64,000 nucleotides of DNA from contig NZ_JAVIDR010000021.1 in NCBI RefSeq assembly GCF_031157835.1, forward strand, positions 1-64,000. Direction: 5' to 3'. Below are positions 52,899 through 63,353 of the stretch, piece by piece. The notes under the pieces were generated by a model. The model made no database searches. It was not told the DNA's origin and saw only the letters and a program-made list of their open reading frames with translations. Position 1 is the first letter of the stretch, and each line of letters starts with the position of its first letter. Position numbers and translations under genes: made by a program. The stretch comes from Acinetobacter rudis (lineage in GTDB: Bacteria > Pseudomonadota > Gammaproteobacteria > Pseudomonadales > Moraxellaceae).

Positions 52899-55616
52899 AT
52901 GTTGGCAAGTCTGATCGGAGGTATCTTCGGTACAAAAAATGAGCGCGAACTCAAACGAATGAGAAAAATCGTTGATAAAATTAATGCGCTTGAACCGACG
53001 GTATCTGCCCTTAATGATGCAGACCTGTCTGCAAAAACGCAAGAATTTAAAAAACGTCATCAACAAGGTGAAAGCTTAGATAAATTATTACCAGAAGCTT
53101 TTGCTGTTTGCCGTGAAGCCGGTAAACGTATCATGGGGATGCGCCATTATGATGTACAGTTGATTGGTGGTATTACTTTACATGAAGGTAAAATTGCAGA
53201 GATGCGTACAGGTGAGGGTAAGACTCTCATGGGAACGCTGGCAGTTTATCTAAATGCGATTAGCGGTTCGGGCGTACATGTTATTACCGTCAATGATTAT
53301 CTGGCGCAACGTGATGCCGAGTTAAACCGTCCACTCTATGAGTTTTTGGGTTTAAGTGTTGGCGTAATTTACTCTATGCAATCTCCTGTAGAAAAGGCAG
53401 ATGCGTATAGAGCTGATATTACTTATGGGACCAACAATGAATTTGGTTTTGACTATCTGCGCGATAACATGGTGTTTTCGATGGCAGAGAAAAAACAACG
53501 TGGTTTAATTTACGCCATTATTGATGAGGTCGATTCGATCTTAATTGATGAAGCTCGTACACCACTGATTATTTCAGGTCAAAGCGAAGACTCATCACAA
53601 CTTTACCAAGCGATAAATGGTATCCCTCCACGATTACATCCTCAACAAGAAGAAAAAGTTGCTGATGGTGGTCATTACTGGATCGATGAGAAGCAACGTA
53701 CTGTTGAAATGACAGAAGTTGGTTTTGAAACCGTTGAGCAAGAACTGATTAAAATGGGATTGTTGGCTGAAGGTGAAAGCTTGTATTCAGCAGCGAACTT
53801 GAACCTAGTGCATCATGTTACCGCTGCAATTCGTGCGCATGTGCTCTATCAACGTAATGTGCACTATATTGTACATGACGGTGAAGTGGTGATTGTCGAT
53901 GAAAATACAGGTCGAACTATGCCTGGTCGTCGTTGGTCTGAAGGTTTGCACCAAGCTGTTGAAGCCAAAGAAGGTCTGGAAATTCAACCTGAAAACCAAA
54001 CGCTAGCAACAACTACATTCCAAAACTATTTCCGTTTATACCGCAAGTTATCTGGAATGACTGGTACAGCAGATACTGAAGCTGCGGAAATGAAAGAAAT
54101 TTATGGTTTAGATGTGGTGATTATTCCTACACATCGACCAATGGTTCGTAAAGATCAAAACGACCTGATTTATTTAAATCGTAATGGTAAATACAACGCA
54201 ATTATTCAAGAGATTGAAAAAATTCATGCGGAAGGTGTGGCGCCAATTTTAATTGGTACTGCAACGATTGAAGCCAGTGAAATTTTATCTGAAAAATTGA
54301 ATGCTGCGGGCATTGCCCATGAGGTTTTGAATGCGAAACAGCATGAGCGTGAGGCTGACATTATTGCTCAGGCAGGTTCTCCAAGAGCAGTGACCATTGC
54401 AACAAACATGGCTGGTCGTGGTACGGATATTTTATTGGGCGGTAACTGGAAAGCATTGCTTGCTAAAATTGAAAACCCAACAGCAGATGATCAGGCACGG
54501 TTAAAAGCCGAGTGGGAACATAACAATGAAATGGTGTTAAGTTCTGGTGGCTTACACATTATTGGTTCTGAACGTCATGAATCGCGTCGTATTGATAACC
54601 AGTTACGAGGTCGTTCTGGTCGTCAAGGCGATCCGGGTGTTTCTCGTTTCTTCCTCTCTCTTGAAGATGATTTGATGCGTATTTTCGCCGGTGATCGTGT
54701 TGTGGGGATGATGCGTGCAATGGGATTGCAAGAAAATGAAGCCATTGAACATAAAATGGTTTCACGTTCAATTGAAAATGCACAACGTAAAGTCGAAGCA
54801 CGTAACTTTGATATTCGTAAAAACTTGCTGAAATACGATGATGTAAACAATGAGCAACGTAAGATTATTTACTCGCAACGTGATGAAATTTTAGAAGAAG
54901 CAAGTTTACAAGCTTATCTTGAAGAGATGCATCACGAGGTGGCAAAAGGGCTTATTGAAAACTTTATTCCACCAGAGTCAATTCATGATCAATGGGATAT
55001 TCCAGGTTTGGAGCAAGCGCTTCAAACTGAGTTGGGAGTCGAGTTGCCAGTTGCGCGTTGGTTAGAAGAAGATCGTCGCTTAGATGAAGAAGCTTTAATT
55101 GAGCGTATTAGTGACGAGCTTGTTGAACGTTATCGTGAACGTCGTGAACGTATTGGTGAGGAAAATGCCCCTACGCTTGAGCGTCACTATATGTTAGGTG
55201 CATTAGATCGTCATTGGAAAGAGCATTTGGCGGCGATGGATTACCTGCGTCAGGGGATTCATTTGCGTGGGTATGCGCAAAAAAATCCTGAGCAGGAATA
55301 TAAAAAAGAAGCATTTAATTTATTCGTCAATATGTTAGGTGCGATTAAAGGTGAGGTCATTGCGGATCTTTCACAATTACGCATTCCAACTGCTGAAGAA
55401 ATGGCTGAGCTAGAAGCGCAGCAATTGGCTCAGCAGCAAGCACATGAGCAAGCGATGCAGCTTTCCTATGAGCACTCAGAAGTTGATGAATTTGATGATG
55501 AGGCTAATGTGGATGGTGAGGCAACTGAACAAGCATTTGCAGCACCAGAAAGTCGTAATGCACCTTGTCCTTGTGGGTCTGGGATGAAGTATAAGCAGTG
55601 TCACGGTCGTATCTAA
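52899..55616 (+). CDS. secA: Preprotein translocase ATPase SecA
   Basis: The 905-aa SecA drives export of unfolded proteins through SecYEG. Walker A MRTGEGKT is at 102-109. The DEVD-type box ([21 protein letters not shown]) and the second nucleotide domain motifs ([29 protein letters not shown]) follow in order. The C-terminus ends in a complete SEC-C zinc motif (Cys890, Cys892, Cys901, His902), which binds SecB. No secM is present upstream. Confidence 0.98.
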   Translation: MLASLIGGIFGTKNERELKRMRKIVDKINALEPTVSALNDADLSAKTQEFKKRHQQGESLDKLLPEAFAVCREAGKRIMGMRHYDVQLIGGITLHEGKIAEMRTGEGKTLMGTLAVYLNAISGSGVHVITVNDYLAQRDAELNRPLYEFLGLSVGVIYSMQSPVEKADAYRADITYGTNNEFGFDYLRDNMVFSMAEKKQRGLIYAIIDEVDSILIDEARTPLIISGQSEDSSQLYQAINGIPPRLHPQQEEKVADGGHYWIDEKQRTVEMTEVGFETVEQELIKMGLLAEGESLYSAANLNLVHHVTAAIRAHVLYQRNVHYIVHDGEVVIVDENTGRTMPGRRWSEGLHQAVEAKEGLEIQPENQTLATTTFQNYFRLYRKLSGMTGTADTEAAEMKEIYGLDVVIIPTHRPMVRKDQNDLIYLNRNGKYNAIIQEIEKIHAEGVAPILIGTATIEASEILSEKLNAAGIAHEVLNAKQHEREADIIAQAGSPRAVTIATNMAGRGTDILLGGNWKALLAKIENPTADDQARLKAEWEHNNEMVLSSGGLHIIGSERHESRRIDNQLRGRSGRQGDPGVSRFFLSLEDDLMRIFAGDRVVGMMRAMGLQENEAIEHKMVSRSIENAQRKVEARNFDIRKNLLKYDDVNNEQRKIIYSQRDEILEEASLQAYLEEMHHEVAKGLIENFIPPESIHDQWDIPGLEQALQTELGVELPVARWLEEDRRLDEEALIERISDELVERYRERRERIGEENAPTLERHYMLGALDRHWKEHLAAMDYLRQGIHLRGYAQKNPEQEYKKEAFNLFVNMLGAIKGEVIADLSQLRIPTAEEMAELEAQQLAQQQAHEQAMQLSYEHSEVDEFDDEANVDGEATEQAFAAPESRNAPCPCGSGMKYKQCHGRI

Positions 55617-55631
55617 GCGAGGTGTGAAGAG

Positions 55632-55656
55632 GCAGAACTTAGGTTCTGCTTTTTTG
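55632..55656 (+). terminator. secA terminator
   Basis: A perfect 7-bp stem (GCAGAAC 55632-55638 with GTTCTGC 55643-55649) with a 4-nt loop is followed by six T residues, 16 bp past the secA stop. Confidence 0.9.
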
Positions 55657-55742
55657 TTATACAAGTACTGTAGCTTAAATAGCATTGCAGCTTGATGGAT
55701 TAAGTGGTATTTAGTTCACAACTAATTTGGAAATCAGATAAT

Positions 55743-56096
55743 ATGAAAAAAGTATTAAAAGCTTTAGTGTTTACAGCAATAACACTTCCTGTTGTTGCAT
55801 TTGCTGAACAGCAAACAACGACTGTGGAAAAGGTGATCGCTGCAACTGGTGGGGCTGCGGCTCAAACTGAAGTTAAACGTGAAAATACGACTGTAATTAG
55901 TCCCCGTACTGGTATTCGCTATACGCTAGGTGATACATCTGGCCGTCCAGTTGTATTAAAAACAGCGGCAATTGCTGCTGCAACACCTGCGACCGCAAGT
56001 CGTATTGTGGCTTCAAACCCAGCGTTATCTGCAAGCAGTCAAGAGAAGGCAAAGCAGACACTCATCAATGTAGCTGGAGCTACAATAGCTGAATAA
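55743..56096 (+). CDS. Small secreted protein, function unknown
   Basis: The 117-aa protein has a Sec signal peptide (1-21, cleaved after VAFA) and a low-complexity mature part rich in Ala and Thr. A more structured TTVISPRTGIRYTLGDTSGR stretch lies in the middle. No cysteines or known domain are present. The ATG at 55743 is preferred over an upstream GTG-type extension because it starts the signal peptide (MKKVLKAL). It sits between the secA terminator and its own terminator, so it is a single transcription unit. Confidence 0.8.
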   Translation: MKKVLKALVFTAITLPVVAFAEQQTTTVEKVIAATGGAAAQTEVKRENTTVISPRTGIRYTLGDTSGRPVVLKTAAIAAATPATASRIVASNPALSASSQEKAKQTLINVAGATIAE

Positions 56097-56167
56097 TATG
56101 CATCTAATTTGAGCAATAGATCATGCTCAAAATAAGAGAAATTCAGCGTTGTAAAAGATTGAAAAAG

Positions 56168-56196
56168 AATCGAGCAAGTTAAGCTCGATTTTTTTA
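56168..56196 (+). terminator. Terminator of the small secreted protein gene
   Basis: A perfect 8-bp stem (AATCGAGC 56168-56175 with GCTCGATT 56183-56190) with a 7-nt loop is followed by TTTTTATA. Confidence 0.9.
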
Positions 56197-56244
56197 TATA
56201 TATGGACTAAGCTTTCTTTTTTGTTCAACATTTGGATTTCAAAA

Positions 56245-57465
56245 ATGGCTGTCGGTGATGTGACTATGCCACATATGCATGTGGTAAAAGGAGTTAAAAT
56301 TGGTTGTGCAGAAGCGTATATCCGTTATCCAAACCGACGAGATATGGTCATTTTTGAATTTACAGCTGGCACTCAAGTTGCTGGGGTATTTACACAAAAT
56401 GCCTTTTGCGCTGCACCGGTAAGTATTTCTAAAGCTCATTTGAATCAAGCAGAAATACGTTATTTATTAATTAATACTGGTAATGCTAATGCGGGTACTG
56501 GAAAAGTTGGTTATCAAAATGCCGAGCAAAGCTGTGCTGAGTTAGCAGCCTTAGCTGGAGTGGATGCTGCACAGATTCTTCCATTTTCAACAGGTGTTAT
56601 TGGTGAGCAATTACCGATGCCGCGTTTGATTGCAGGGCTTCCACATGCTTTGGCTGATTTAAAAGCTGATGCTTGGACTGAGGCAGCATTTGGTATTATG
56701 ACAACGGATACTACACCTAAAGGTGCATCTGAACAGTTTGAGCTTGATGGTGTTGTTTACCATATGACTGGGATCTCAAAAGGTGCCGGCATGATTCGCC
56801 CTAATATGGCAACCATGCTTGGTTTTGTTGCAACAGATATGCCAATCGAGCAAGCTTTGTTACAACAAATGCTGCGTGATACTGCGAATGTATCTTTTAA
56901 TCGCATTACGATAGATGGTGATACTTCTACTAACGATTCGTGTATTTTAGTGGCAACAGGACAAGCTGGTGGAGAGTTATTGTCAACTCAAGCAGACCCA
57001 CGTTATGCGCAGGTGCTTGATGTGTTGACACGTATCATGCAACGTTTGTCTCAACTGATTGTGCGTGATGGTGAGGGAGCAACTAAATTTATTACTGTTG
57101 CCGTTGAGGGTGGTGCAAATACCCAGGAATGTTGTGATGTTGCTTATAGCATTGCACACTCGCCTTTGGTGAAAACAGCAATTTTCGCTTCAGATCCAAA
57201 CTGGGGGCGTATTTTGTGCGCAATTGGATATGCTGGAGTACCAGCACTTGATGTTGAAAAAGTACAAGTTTGGTTGGACCAAGTTCAAATATGTAAAGAT
57301 GGTGGAGCAGCAGCAGATTACACTGAGGCTGCCGGATCGGCTGTGATGGCACAAGCCGAAATGACAATTCGGGTCGATCTAGGGCGTGGGCAGGCTAAAG
57401 ATACTGTCTATACCTGTGATCTATCATATGATTATGTCAAGATTAATGCTGACTACCGTTCGTAG
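56245..57465 (+). CDS. argJ: Bifunctional glutamate N-acetyltransferase/amino-acid acetyltransferase ArgJ
   Basis: The 406-aa ArgJ recycles acetyl groups in arginine synthesis by moving acetyl from N-acetylornithine to glutamate. The self-cleavage site is intact: Ala189-Thr190 in [13 protein letters not shown], where Thr190 becomes the nucleophile of the beta chain. TTDTTPKG and the C-terminal [15 protein letters not shown] tail are family-typical. The start at 56245 gives MAVGDVTMP; the frame extends eight codons further to a TTG that lacks support. Confidence 0.95.
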   Translation: MAVGDVTMPHMHVVKGVKIGCAEAYIRYPNRRDMVIFEFTAGTQVAGVFTQNAFCAAPVSISKAHLNQAEIRYLLINTGNANAGTGKVGYQNAEQSCAELAALAGVDAAQILPFSTGVIGEQLPMPRLIAGLPHALADLKADAWTEAAFGIMTTDTTPKGASEQFELDGVVYHMTGISKGAGMIRPNMATMLGFVATDMPIEQALLQQMLRDTANVSFNRITIDGDTSTNDSCILVATGQAGGELLSTQADPRYAQVLDVLTRIMQRLSQLIVRDGEGATKFITVAVEGGANTQECCDVAYSIAHSPLVKTAIFASDPNWGRILCAIGYAGVPALDVEKVQVWLDQVQICKDGGAAADYTEAAGSAVMAQAEMTIRVDLGRGQAKDTVYTCDLSYDYVKINADYRS

Positions 57466-57484
57466 TGATCATGCTTTCTAAAAG

Positions 57485-57504
57485 ACCTCCTTGTGAGGTT
57501 TTTT
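57485..57504 (+). terminator. argJ terminator
   Basis: A 5-bp core stem (ACCTC 57485-57489 with GAGGT 57495-57499), extended by A/T pairs, is followed by a T-run and lies about 20 bp past argJ. Confidence 0.75.
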
Positions 57505-57573
57505 AGCATGGTGGCATTAAAACTCGAAGATATTAATCTTCATATTTAATCCAGAGGATAAAGAAGGCCTTTT

Positions 57574-58641
57574 ATGGAAGATGCAAGTCAGCTAATCGCC
57601 AACGATGCTAAATTAATTGTTCAAACGCATTTAGACCGTTTAGGAGAGATCAAGGATAAAACTTTAGATCCTCAGGCGAAGCAGGAGAAATTCGAGCAAA
57701 TTCGTCAAGCCTTGCAACAACGTGATGCAGTGTTAGTTGCACACTACTACTGCGACCCAGAGGTGCAAGAATTGGCTGAGGCAACGGGAGGTTGCGTTTC
57801 AGATTCATTGGAAATGGCTCGTTTTGGTCGAGATCACCCTGCTAAGACTTTGGTTGTTGCTGGTGTGAAGTTTATGGGAGAGACCGCTAAAATTCTCTCA
57901 CCTGAAAAAACTATTTTAATGCCAACACTTGAGGCGACATGTTCTTTAGATTTGGGTTGTCCTGTGGATGAGTTTACCCAATTCTGCGATGCACACCCAG
58001 ATCATACTGTTGTGGTCTATGCAAACACTTCTGCTGCGGTAAAAGCGCGTGCAGATTGGGTTGTGACTTCTAGCTGTGCTGTTGAAATCATTGAACATTT
58101 AGATAGCTTGGGTGAAAAAATCATTTGGGCTCCAGACCAGCACTTAGGGCGCTATATTCAAAAGAAAACAGGCGCAGAAATGTTGATATGGGATGGCGCT
58201 TGTATTGTGCATGAAGAGTTCCGTGCTCGTGGAATTGCCAATATGAAAGAACTTTATCCAAATGCGGCAGTATTGGTGCATCCAGAGTCACCAGAGGCGG
58301 TAATTGCAGTCGCTGATGCTGTAGGTAGCACCTCACAACTGATTAAGGCCGCTCAAACGCTAGAGCAGGATACGCTCATTGTGGCTACTGACCGTGGAAT
58401 TTTCTACAAAATGCAGCAGGCCGTACCAAATAAAACTTTAATTGAAGCACCTACTGCGGGCGAAGGCGCAACTTGTCGATCTTGTGCACACTGTCCTTGG
58501 ATGGCAATGAATGAACTTGATGGCATTTTAGATGTTTTACAAAAATCTGATCAAGAAATCTTCGTAGATGCGGCTTTAGCAGAAGGAGCAAAACGACCTT
58601 TAGATCGAATGTTAGCGTTTAGTGCGGCATTAAAGGGTTAA
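57574..58641 (+). CDS. nadA: Quinolinate synthase
   Basis: The 355-aa NadA condenses iminoaspartate with dihydroxyacetone phosphate to quinolinate in NAD synthesis. The three cysteines that hold the 4Fe-4S cluster in E. coli (113, 200, 297) are found here at 123, 210 and 307, a constant offset of ten. The last lies in [27 protein letters not shown] (57-73) is a substrate-site segment. No nadB or nadC is adjacent. Confidence 0.97.
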   Translation: MEDASQLIANDAKLIVQTHLDRLGEIKDKTLDPQAKQEKFEQIRQALQQRDAVLVAHYYCDPEVQELAEATGGCVSDSLEMARFGRDHPAKTLVVAGVKFMGETAKILSPEKTILMPTLEATCSLDLGCPVDEFTQFCDAHPDHTVVVYANTSAAVKARADWVVTSSCAVEIIEHLDSLGEKIIWAPDQHLGRYIQKKTGAEMLIWDGACIVHEEFRARGIANMKELYPNAAVLVHPESPEAVIAVADAVGSTSQLIKAAQTLEQDTLIVATDRGIFYKMQQAVPNKTLIEAPTAGEGATCRSCAHCPWMAMNELDGILDVLQKSDQEIFVDAALAEGAKRPLDRMLAFSAALKG

Positions 58642-58708
58642 AATTAAGTCAATATGCCTGATAAATATACATTCGTTATATTTTTTGGCTTTTTTTTCAT
58701 GATAGGTG

Positions 58709-58737
58709 TTGACGTTGTGAAGCGTCACGCCTAGAAT
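58709..58737 (+). promoter_or_regulatory. Promoter of the tRNA cluster
   Basis: TTGACG (58709-58714) and TAGAAT (58732-58737) are separated by 17 nt, close to the sigma-70 consensus, and lie about 47 bp before the first tRNA. Between the -10 box and the tRNA a GC-rich leader is seen. Confidence 0.85.
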
Positions 58738-58783
58738 GCACACCGTACCGCACGATGTGTGATACAGCAAAGCTAAGATGAAT

Positions 58784-58860
<77 letters not shown>

Positions 58861-58906
58861 ATTCTTCAAGGCAAAGGTATTGCATGATATTGAGTATCAT
58901 CGTTAC

Positions 58907-58983
58907 GCGCCTGTAGCTCAGTTGGATAGAGCATCCGCCTTCTAAGCGGATGGTCACAGGTTCGAATCCTGTCAGGCGCGCCA
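58907..58983 (+). tRNA. tRNA-Arg (TCT)
   Basis: A 77-nt cloverleaf with acceptor GCGCCTG..CAGGCGC, encoded CCA, D-loop AGCTCAGTTGGATAGAGC and anticodon loop CTTCTAA with anticodon TCT at 58941-58943. Confidence 0.97.
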
Positions 58984-59021
58984 TTTGTGGGCTTGATATT
59001 GTAGAACCAAAACTTTATGAC

Positions 59022-59098
59022 GGTGGATGTAGCTCAGTTGGTAGAGCCCCGGATTGTGATTCCGGTTGTCGTGGGTTCGAGCCCCATCATTCACCCCA
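59022..59098 (+). tRNA. tRNA-His (GTG)
   Basis: A 77-nt cloverleaf with the extra 5' G(-1) paired to C73 that is specific to tRNA-His (GGTGGATG with CATTCACC). It has an encoded CCA and anticodon GTG at 59056-59058. Confidence 0.97.
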
Positions 59099-59120
59099 AT
59101 TCCTTCCAAAGGAATAACTT

Positions 59121-59197
<77 letters not shown>

Positions 59198-59330
59198 TCT
59201 TTCTTAAAGACAGCTCTCGTCTTAAAACTCTTCAAAAAATTCTTCACATCTCATCATATTTGGTTTTATCCATATTTAATCTTTTGTTTTGCCTTACAAT
59301 TCTAAAAAATTGAATTTATGGTAACTCGGT

Positions 59331-60725
59331 GTGGATAAAGCAAGTCTGTATAAAATTATTTTGATTATATCTTGTGTGGGTAGCTTATCTGCCTGTACGT
59401 TGACTTTGAATAAGGCAATGCAAGGATATGAAAAAGGTGATTATATCGCAAGCATTCAAGTTATTACTGCTAAGTTAGACCAGAAACAAGGATATCCACG
59501 AGATGCTTTGAAAAAGAGCTGGATGAATGCAATAGATCTTTCTTTAAATCAACTTGAAAATTTACCAAACAATACACTTGATCAAAAACTGCAACGTTTA
59601 GAAAAAATTTATCAGGCACGTCAGTTGGTGAATACTGGCTTTTATGCAAGTGAGTTTTCTAGCTTTGTGCAACGTTATCCTTTAAATCAAATACAATTAG
59701 ATATAGCTAAGCTTTATTATGAAAAAGGCAATACCATTGGCTTAATAGATACAGATAGTTATCGTCTAAAGGCTGAGATGTATGAGCGTGGTTTGCACTA
59801 TACAAATTATTTGGATATGCAAAGTTTAGCAACAAAGTATCGTAAGGAATATTCAACAAGACGAGCTGAAGAGTATTATTCATACGCATTAGGCGCTGTA
59901 AAAGCGAAGGATTATAAAGCTGCTAGTGAGTATTTTACGCAAGCTTTGACTGCTTATGGGAATTATGGTGATTATAAAGATGCGCGCCAACAATTTCTAA
60001 AATATGACAAAATGTGGCGTGCTATTGAAGCTGAGCGATTATTCCTACAAGCAACTGTAAAAGAAAAAAATGCGCTGTACAAAGCAGATTATCGTGGCGT
60101 GTCGAGTTTATATAATGAAGCAGCTCAAATATATAAACCTTATGGTGATTATAAAAATGCATTAAACCTTGCTCAATTAGCAAGAAGTAAAAGCATGATC
60201 ACGGTGAGTTATTCGATTCATCAAGATCGAGGTGAAGACTATTGCGGTTCATTATATAGTCAGCGACTTTCAGAGCGTTTTAAGTCTAGAGTGGAGTCTA
60301 AATTTGGCTCTTATCCATTTAAATTGACAAATTCTTATGGTGCTAATATTCAGATTAATATTGATTACGCTGCTTATTTTAAAGAGGGAAGGCAAGAAGA
60401 GCGTAATCAGGTTCAGAGCGTGTTAAGCGCACAAGGGGTTGAGAATAAATTTAATCAACGTACTGAATCTAAAAGAAATGAATATGAGTTAAGAGCCAGT
60501 GTGAGCGCTCGGGGTGATTTAAGGTGGGATAAGAATATAACTAAACAGGTTGAGTCAGAGCAACATAGAATTATTTACACAGGTAACGTACCTGATGGAT
60601 ATAGAGATAAAACAGAAGGGGCACTTAAAGATCGTAATGGGTTGTGTTTAGAGCTCATTACAGCATTTGAGCGCGATATGGATTATGTATTTGATGATAT
60701 TGTACGTCAGGCCATGCGCCTCTAA
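59331..60725 (+). CDS. Putative lipoprotein with TPR-like helices and a C-terminal domain of unknown function
   Basis: The 464-aa protein has a lipoprotein signal with lipobox LSAC (Cys22). Residues ~25-290 look like helical repeats of TPR type (YEKGDYIASIQVIT, YALGAVKAKDYKAASEYFTQ, YGNYGDYKDARQQF, YGDYKNALNLAQLA). A second domain (about 300-464) is beta-rich and charged and ends in a DYVFDDIVRQ helix. I recognise no family. The start is a GTG; the only nearby ATG is out of frame. It stands alone just behind a tRNA cluster, a frequent integration site, and may be accessory. Confidence 0.82.
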   Translation: MDKASLYKIILIISCVGSLSACTLTLNKAMQGYEKGDYIASIQVITAKLDQKQGYPRDALKKSWMNAIDLSLNQLENLPNNTLDQKLQRLEKIYQARQLVNTGFYASEFSSFVQRYPLNQIQLDIAKLYYEKGNTIGLIDTDSYRLKAEMYERGLHYTNYLDMQSLATKYRKEYSTRRAEEYYSYALGAVKAKDYKAASEYFTQALTAYGNYGDYKDARQQFLKYDKMWRAIEAERLFLQATVKEKNALYKADYRGVSSLYNEAAQIYKPYGDYKNALNLAQLARSKSMITVSYSIHQDRGEDYCGSLYSQRLSERFKSRVESKFGSYPFKLTNSYGANIQINIDYAAYFKEGRQEERNQVQSVLSAQGVENKFNQRTESKRNEYELRASVSARGDLRWDKNITKQVESEQHRIIYTGNVPDGYRDKTEGALKDRNGLCLELITAFERDMDYVFDDIVRQAMRL

Positions 60726-60965
60726 GCGTTACAATATCAAGTGGTCTTTTGGAGTGAGATATCATTGTGATGAGATTTATTGTCAATAAATGACAATAGA
60801 TCATATGGTGAATGATATTTGCTCTAAAAACTTGGGTTTGTTGTATTAAAATTTATTAGAAGTAAATTGATCTATAAAAATGATTTTAAGGTGTAAGATC
60901 TGCTAATATCACATAGGTTTGATTGTTTTTTATTCAAAAAACTTAATACATAGAGGAATAAAATA

Positions 60966-61511
60966 ATGTCTACACTCCCAAGTTCATTAATCGATCAAAT
61001 GAAATCTAGTCGACCAATACTCATTATTTTTGGTGTTTTACTGATAGTAAGTGGCTTGCTCTTTGTTACATTTACGGGAATTGCTACGCTGACATCGGTG
61101 TATCTATTTGGTTTACTCATGATTTTTGCGGGTATATTACAGGCAATAATGTCAATGAGTGCTTTAAATGGCGGACATCGTTGGCTGTGGTTGTTATTTA
61201 GTTTGTTGTATATCTTGGCAGGCTTCTTTGCATTTAAGGCACCATTAGCCACTGCATCAGCTTTAACTTGGCTTATTGCTGCTTTTATTTTACTGGGAGG
61301 TATTTTTCGAATCGTGAGTGCATTCCAACTTAGAATGGTGAATGGTTGGGGTTGGGTGCTATTTTCAGGTATTTTATTGTTTGCTACAGGATTACTTATT
61401 GCATTTAATCCTACATCACCGCTTTGGTTGTTGGGTTTGATGTTGGGCTTGGATTTATTATTCCAAGGAATTAACTTGTTAATTTTAAGTTTTGCAATCA
61501 AGAAATTATAA
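60966..61511 (+). CDS. HdeD-family (DUF308) membrane protein
   Basis: The 181-aa protein has six predicted transmembrane helices in three repeated pairs with the DUF308/HdeD pattern (LIVSGLLFVTFTGIATL, LLMIFAGILQAIMS, LLYILAGFFAFKAPLAT, LLGGIFRIVSAFQLR). E. coli HdeD helps acid resistance at high density; the role elsewhere is unclear. It is a single gene with its own terminator shared with the converging yfiB-like gene. Confidence 0.9.
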   Translation: MSTLPSSLIDQMKSSRPILIIFGVLLIVSGLLFVTFTGIATLTSVYLFGLLMIFAGILQAIMSMSALNGGHRWLWLLFSLLYILAGFFAFKAPLATASALTWLIAAFILLGGIFRIVSAFQLRMVNGWGWVLFSGILLFATGLLIAFNPTSPLWLLGLMLGLDLLFQGINLLILSFAIKKL

Positions 61512-61535
61512 TTCTAGCTTAAGCATAATATAAGT

Positions 61536-61585
61536 ATAAAAATACCGAGTCCATTGATAGAGAATTGGGCTCGGTATTTTTATAT
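61536..61585. terminator. Bidirectional terminator between HdeD and YfiB-like genes
   Basis: A perfect 15-bp stem (61536-61550 with 61571-61585, core ATACCGAG/CTCGGTAT) has a 20-nt loop and A/T-rich flanks on both sides. Confidence 0.9.
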
Positions 61586-61641
61586 ATGCGATTAAGTTTT
61601 ATCTAATAGGGTGTAAAACCATATTATTTAGGGTGAGGGCA

Positions 61642-62139
61642 TCAAGGAATGATAATAATATTTACTCGTCGATTCAGTGCGCGATTTTCATCGGTATCAT
61701 TCGGAGCGAGTGGTTGTGCAGAACCACGACCAATGGTTTGAATGTTTTTAGGGTTGAAGCCCGTAGTTAAGAAAACATCGGCTACAGTTTCGGCTCTCTT
61801 TAAAGAAAGTTTGTTGTTGTATTCAGGTGAGCCAATTGCATCAGTGTGTCCAACAATTTTAATTTTATCCAAGTGGTATTTCTGTAAACGATGAGAAAGT
61901 TGAATGATCTCAGTCTTTCTTACCTCTTGGATTTGAGCTTGGTCGAAATCAAAAAGAAGTCGATCGGGTAGGCGTAAAGTCCAGCCTTCTTCAGTTAAAG
62001 TAAAACCTTCTTTCTTGAGCATGCGAGCTTGTTTGTAACTTAAATTACCCAAACTCATACAGGCAGTTAGACTGATAATAAGCAAAATACTGAGTGATAT
62101 TTTAAAGGTTTTAATAAGTGTAGTCTTCACGAGTGACAT
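61642..62139 (-). CDS. yfiB: OmpA-domain lipoprotein, YfiB-like
   Basis: The 165-aa protein has a lipoprotein signal with lipobox LTAC (Cys27) and a C-terminal OmpA peptidoglycan-binding domain (about 55-165, LLFDFDQAQI, IVGHTDAIGSPEYNNKLSLKRAE, NRRVNIII). In P. aeruginosa YfiB sequesters YfiR at the outer membrane and so frees the YfiN cyclase. It overlaps the end of the yfiN-like gene by 29 nt, so the two are coupled. The symbol is given by operon homology, not by close sequence match. Confidence 0.87.
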   Translation of the reverse strand: MSLVKTTLIKTFKISLSILLIISLTACMSLGNLSYKQARMLKKEGFTLTEEGWTLRLPDRLLFDFDQAQIQEVRKTEIIQLSHRLQKYHLDKIKIVGHTDAIGSPEYNNKLSLKRAETVADVFLTTGFNPKNIQTIGRGSAQPLAPNDTDENRALNRRVNIIIIP

Positions 62140-63349
62140 CCTTACTAGGCGATAAGTACCAATGTTGATGCATCATCTTTGCTTTATACATGGCATTATC
62201 TGCGGCGGAAATTAGATCTTCAGGTGAGTTTGCACCACTAAATAAGGCGATACCAATACTAAAACTAAAATAGATCTCAGTTTTATCGTAATGTACTGGA
62301 TGATTGCTGCAATTTAATAAGTGCTTACTTACTTTTTCAAGATCCTTATGCTGTTTAATGTTTTTAATCAAGATGGCAAATTCATCACCACCTAGTCGAG
62401 CAATAAAATCGTCAGGGTTAAGGCTATCTTTAAGGCGTTGAGCCATTTCTTTTAAAACGGCGTCACCAGCCTGATGGCCGAATTTATCATTAATTACCTT
62501 GAAGTTGTTATTATCGATAAAAAATAGAGCAGTATTATATTCACTTTCTTGATTAAAAAGTTGCAAAAGTTCTTGATAGAAATAAGTCCGATTAGGAAGT
62601 TGGGTTAATGCATCGTGTTTTGCTTGGTGTGAAAGTAAGTCATTTTCAATTTTGAGTTGTTGGTTTGAAGCCTGGACTTTGTTGAGTAATTCATTAAATA
62701 CAATATTGATTTCTTGAATTTCTTTAATAGGAGTACTTGGCAAGCGTAATTTATAATCTTTTGTTTGATCAATTTGACGCGCAGTTTCAACCACTGGGGT
62801 GATTGATGACATTAAGTATTGGTAGACAAAATGCACAAATATTGAGAGTACCGTTAAAATAAGTAGTGAAGCGATAATTAAACCAATAAGAATGTGGTTG
62901 AAAAAATTAACTAAATTTGAAGAGTTACCATAAACAATTAATTTTCCGTAATACTGCTGATTATGTTGAATAGGAACAATAACAGGAACATTGAAAAATA
63001 GTCGGTCGAGTAATTTTGTCGTGGAATTGGTTTGGTTTTTTTGAGGAGTAATACTAGATAATTCGTGATTACCTTCATCAAATACTTGTATTGAGCGAAT
63101 TGGGTAGTGCTTTGAGTACTCACTTAAAATTTTATTAATTGTGACCTTGTCATTAAATACCACAGCAGGTTGAATGCGTTCACTGAGGGCATGGCTGAGT
63201 ACATTTATACTTTGTTTGGCCAAGATTTCCATCGTATAAGCAGAAATTACGACAAAAATAGTTGTGCAAGTAAAAACAGTAAGAGCAAAAATAGCGAGCT
63301 GCGATCGTTTGAATAAATGCTGCAGCGATGTCATTTTACTAAAAAACAT
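62111..63349 (-). CDS. yfiN: Membrane diguanylate cyclase, YfiN/TpbB-like
   Basis: The 412-aa protein has two transmembrane helices (about 18-42 and 152-176) around a ~110-residue periplasmic domain, a HAMP-like linker (about 180-235) and a GGDEF domain with an intact active site GGDEF (320-324). It should make cyclic di-GMP. The inhibitory RxxD site five residues upstream reads NPDD (311-314), so the Arg is missing and product inhibition through it is unlikely. YfiR, encoded 4 bp upstream, would bind the periplasmic part and repress it. Confidence 0.9.
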   Translation of the reverse strand: MFFSKMTSLQHLFKRSQLAIFALTVFTCTTIFVVISAYTMEILAKQSINVLSHALSERIQPAVVFNDKVTINKILSEYSKHYPIRSIQVFDEGNHELSSITPQKNQTNSTTKLLDRLFFNVPVIVPIQHNQQYYGKLIVYGNSSNLVNFFNHILIGLIIASLLILTVLSIFVHFVYQYLMSSITPVVETARQIDQTKDYKLRLPSTPIKEIQEINIVFNELLNKVQASNQQLKIENDLLSHQAKHDALTQLPNRTYFYQELLQLFNQESEYNTALFFIDNNNFKVINDKFGHQAGDAVLKEMAQRLKDSLNPDDFIARLGGDEFAILIKNIKQHKDLEKVSKHLLNCSNHPVHYDKTEIYFSFSIGIALFSGANSPEDLISAADNAMYKAKMMHQHWYLSPSKDVTREDYTY

Positions 63350-63353
63350 AACA

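Noticed and set aside
60995..61501. 168-codon minus-strand open frame opposite the HdeD gene
   Set aside because: It is antisense to a clear six-helix DUF308 gene and is rich in Lys, Asn and Pro as expected from reverse reading of hydrophobic codons.
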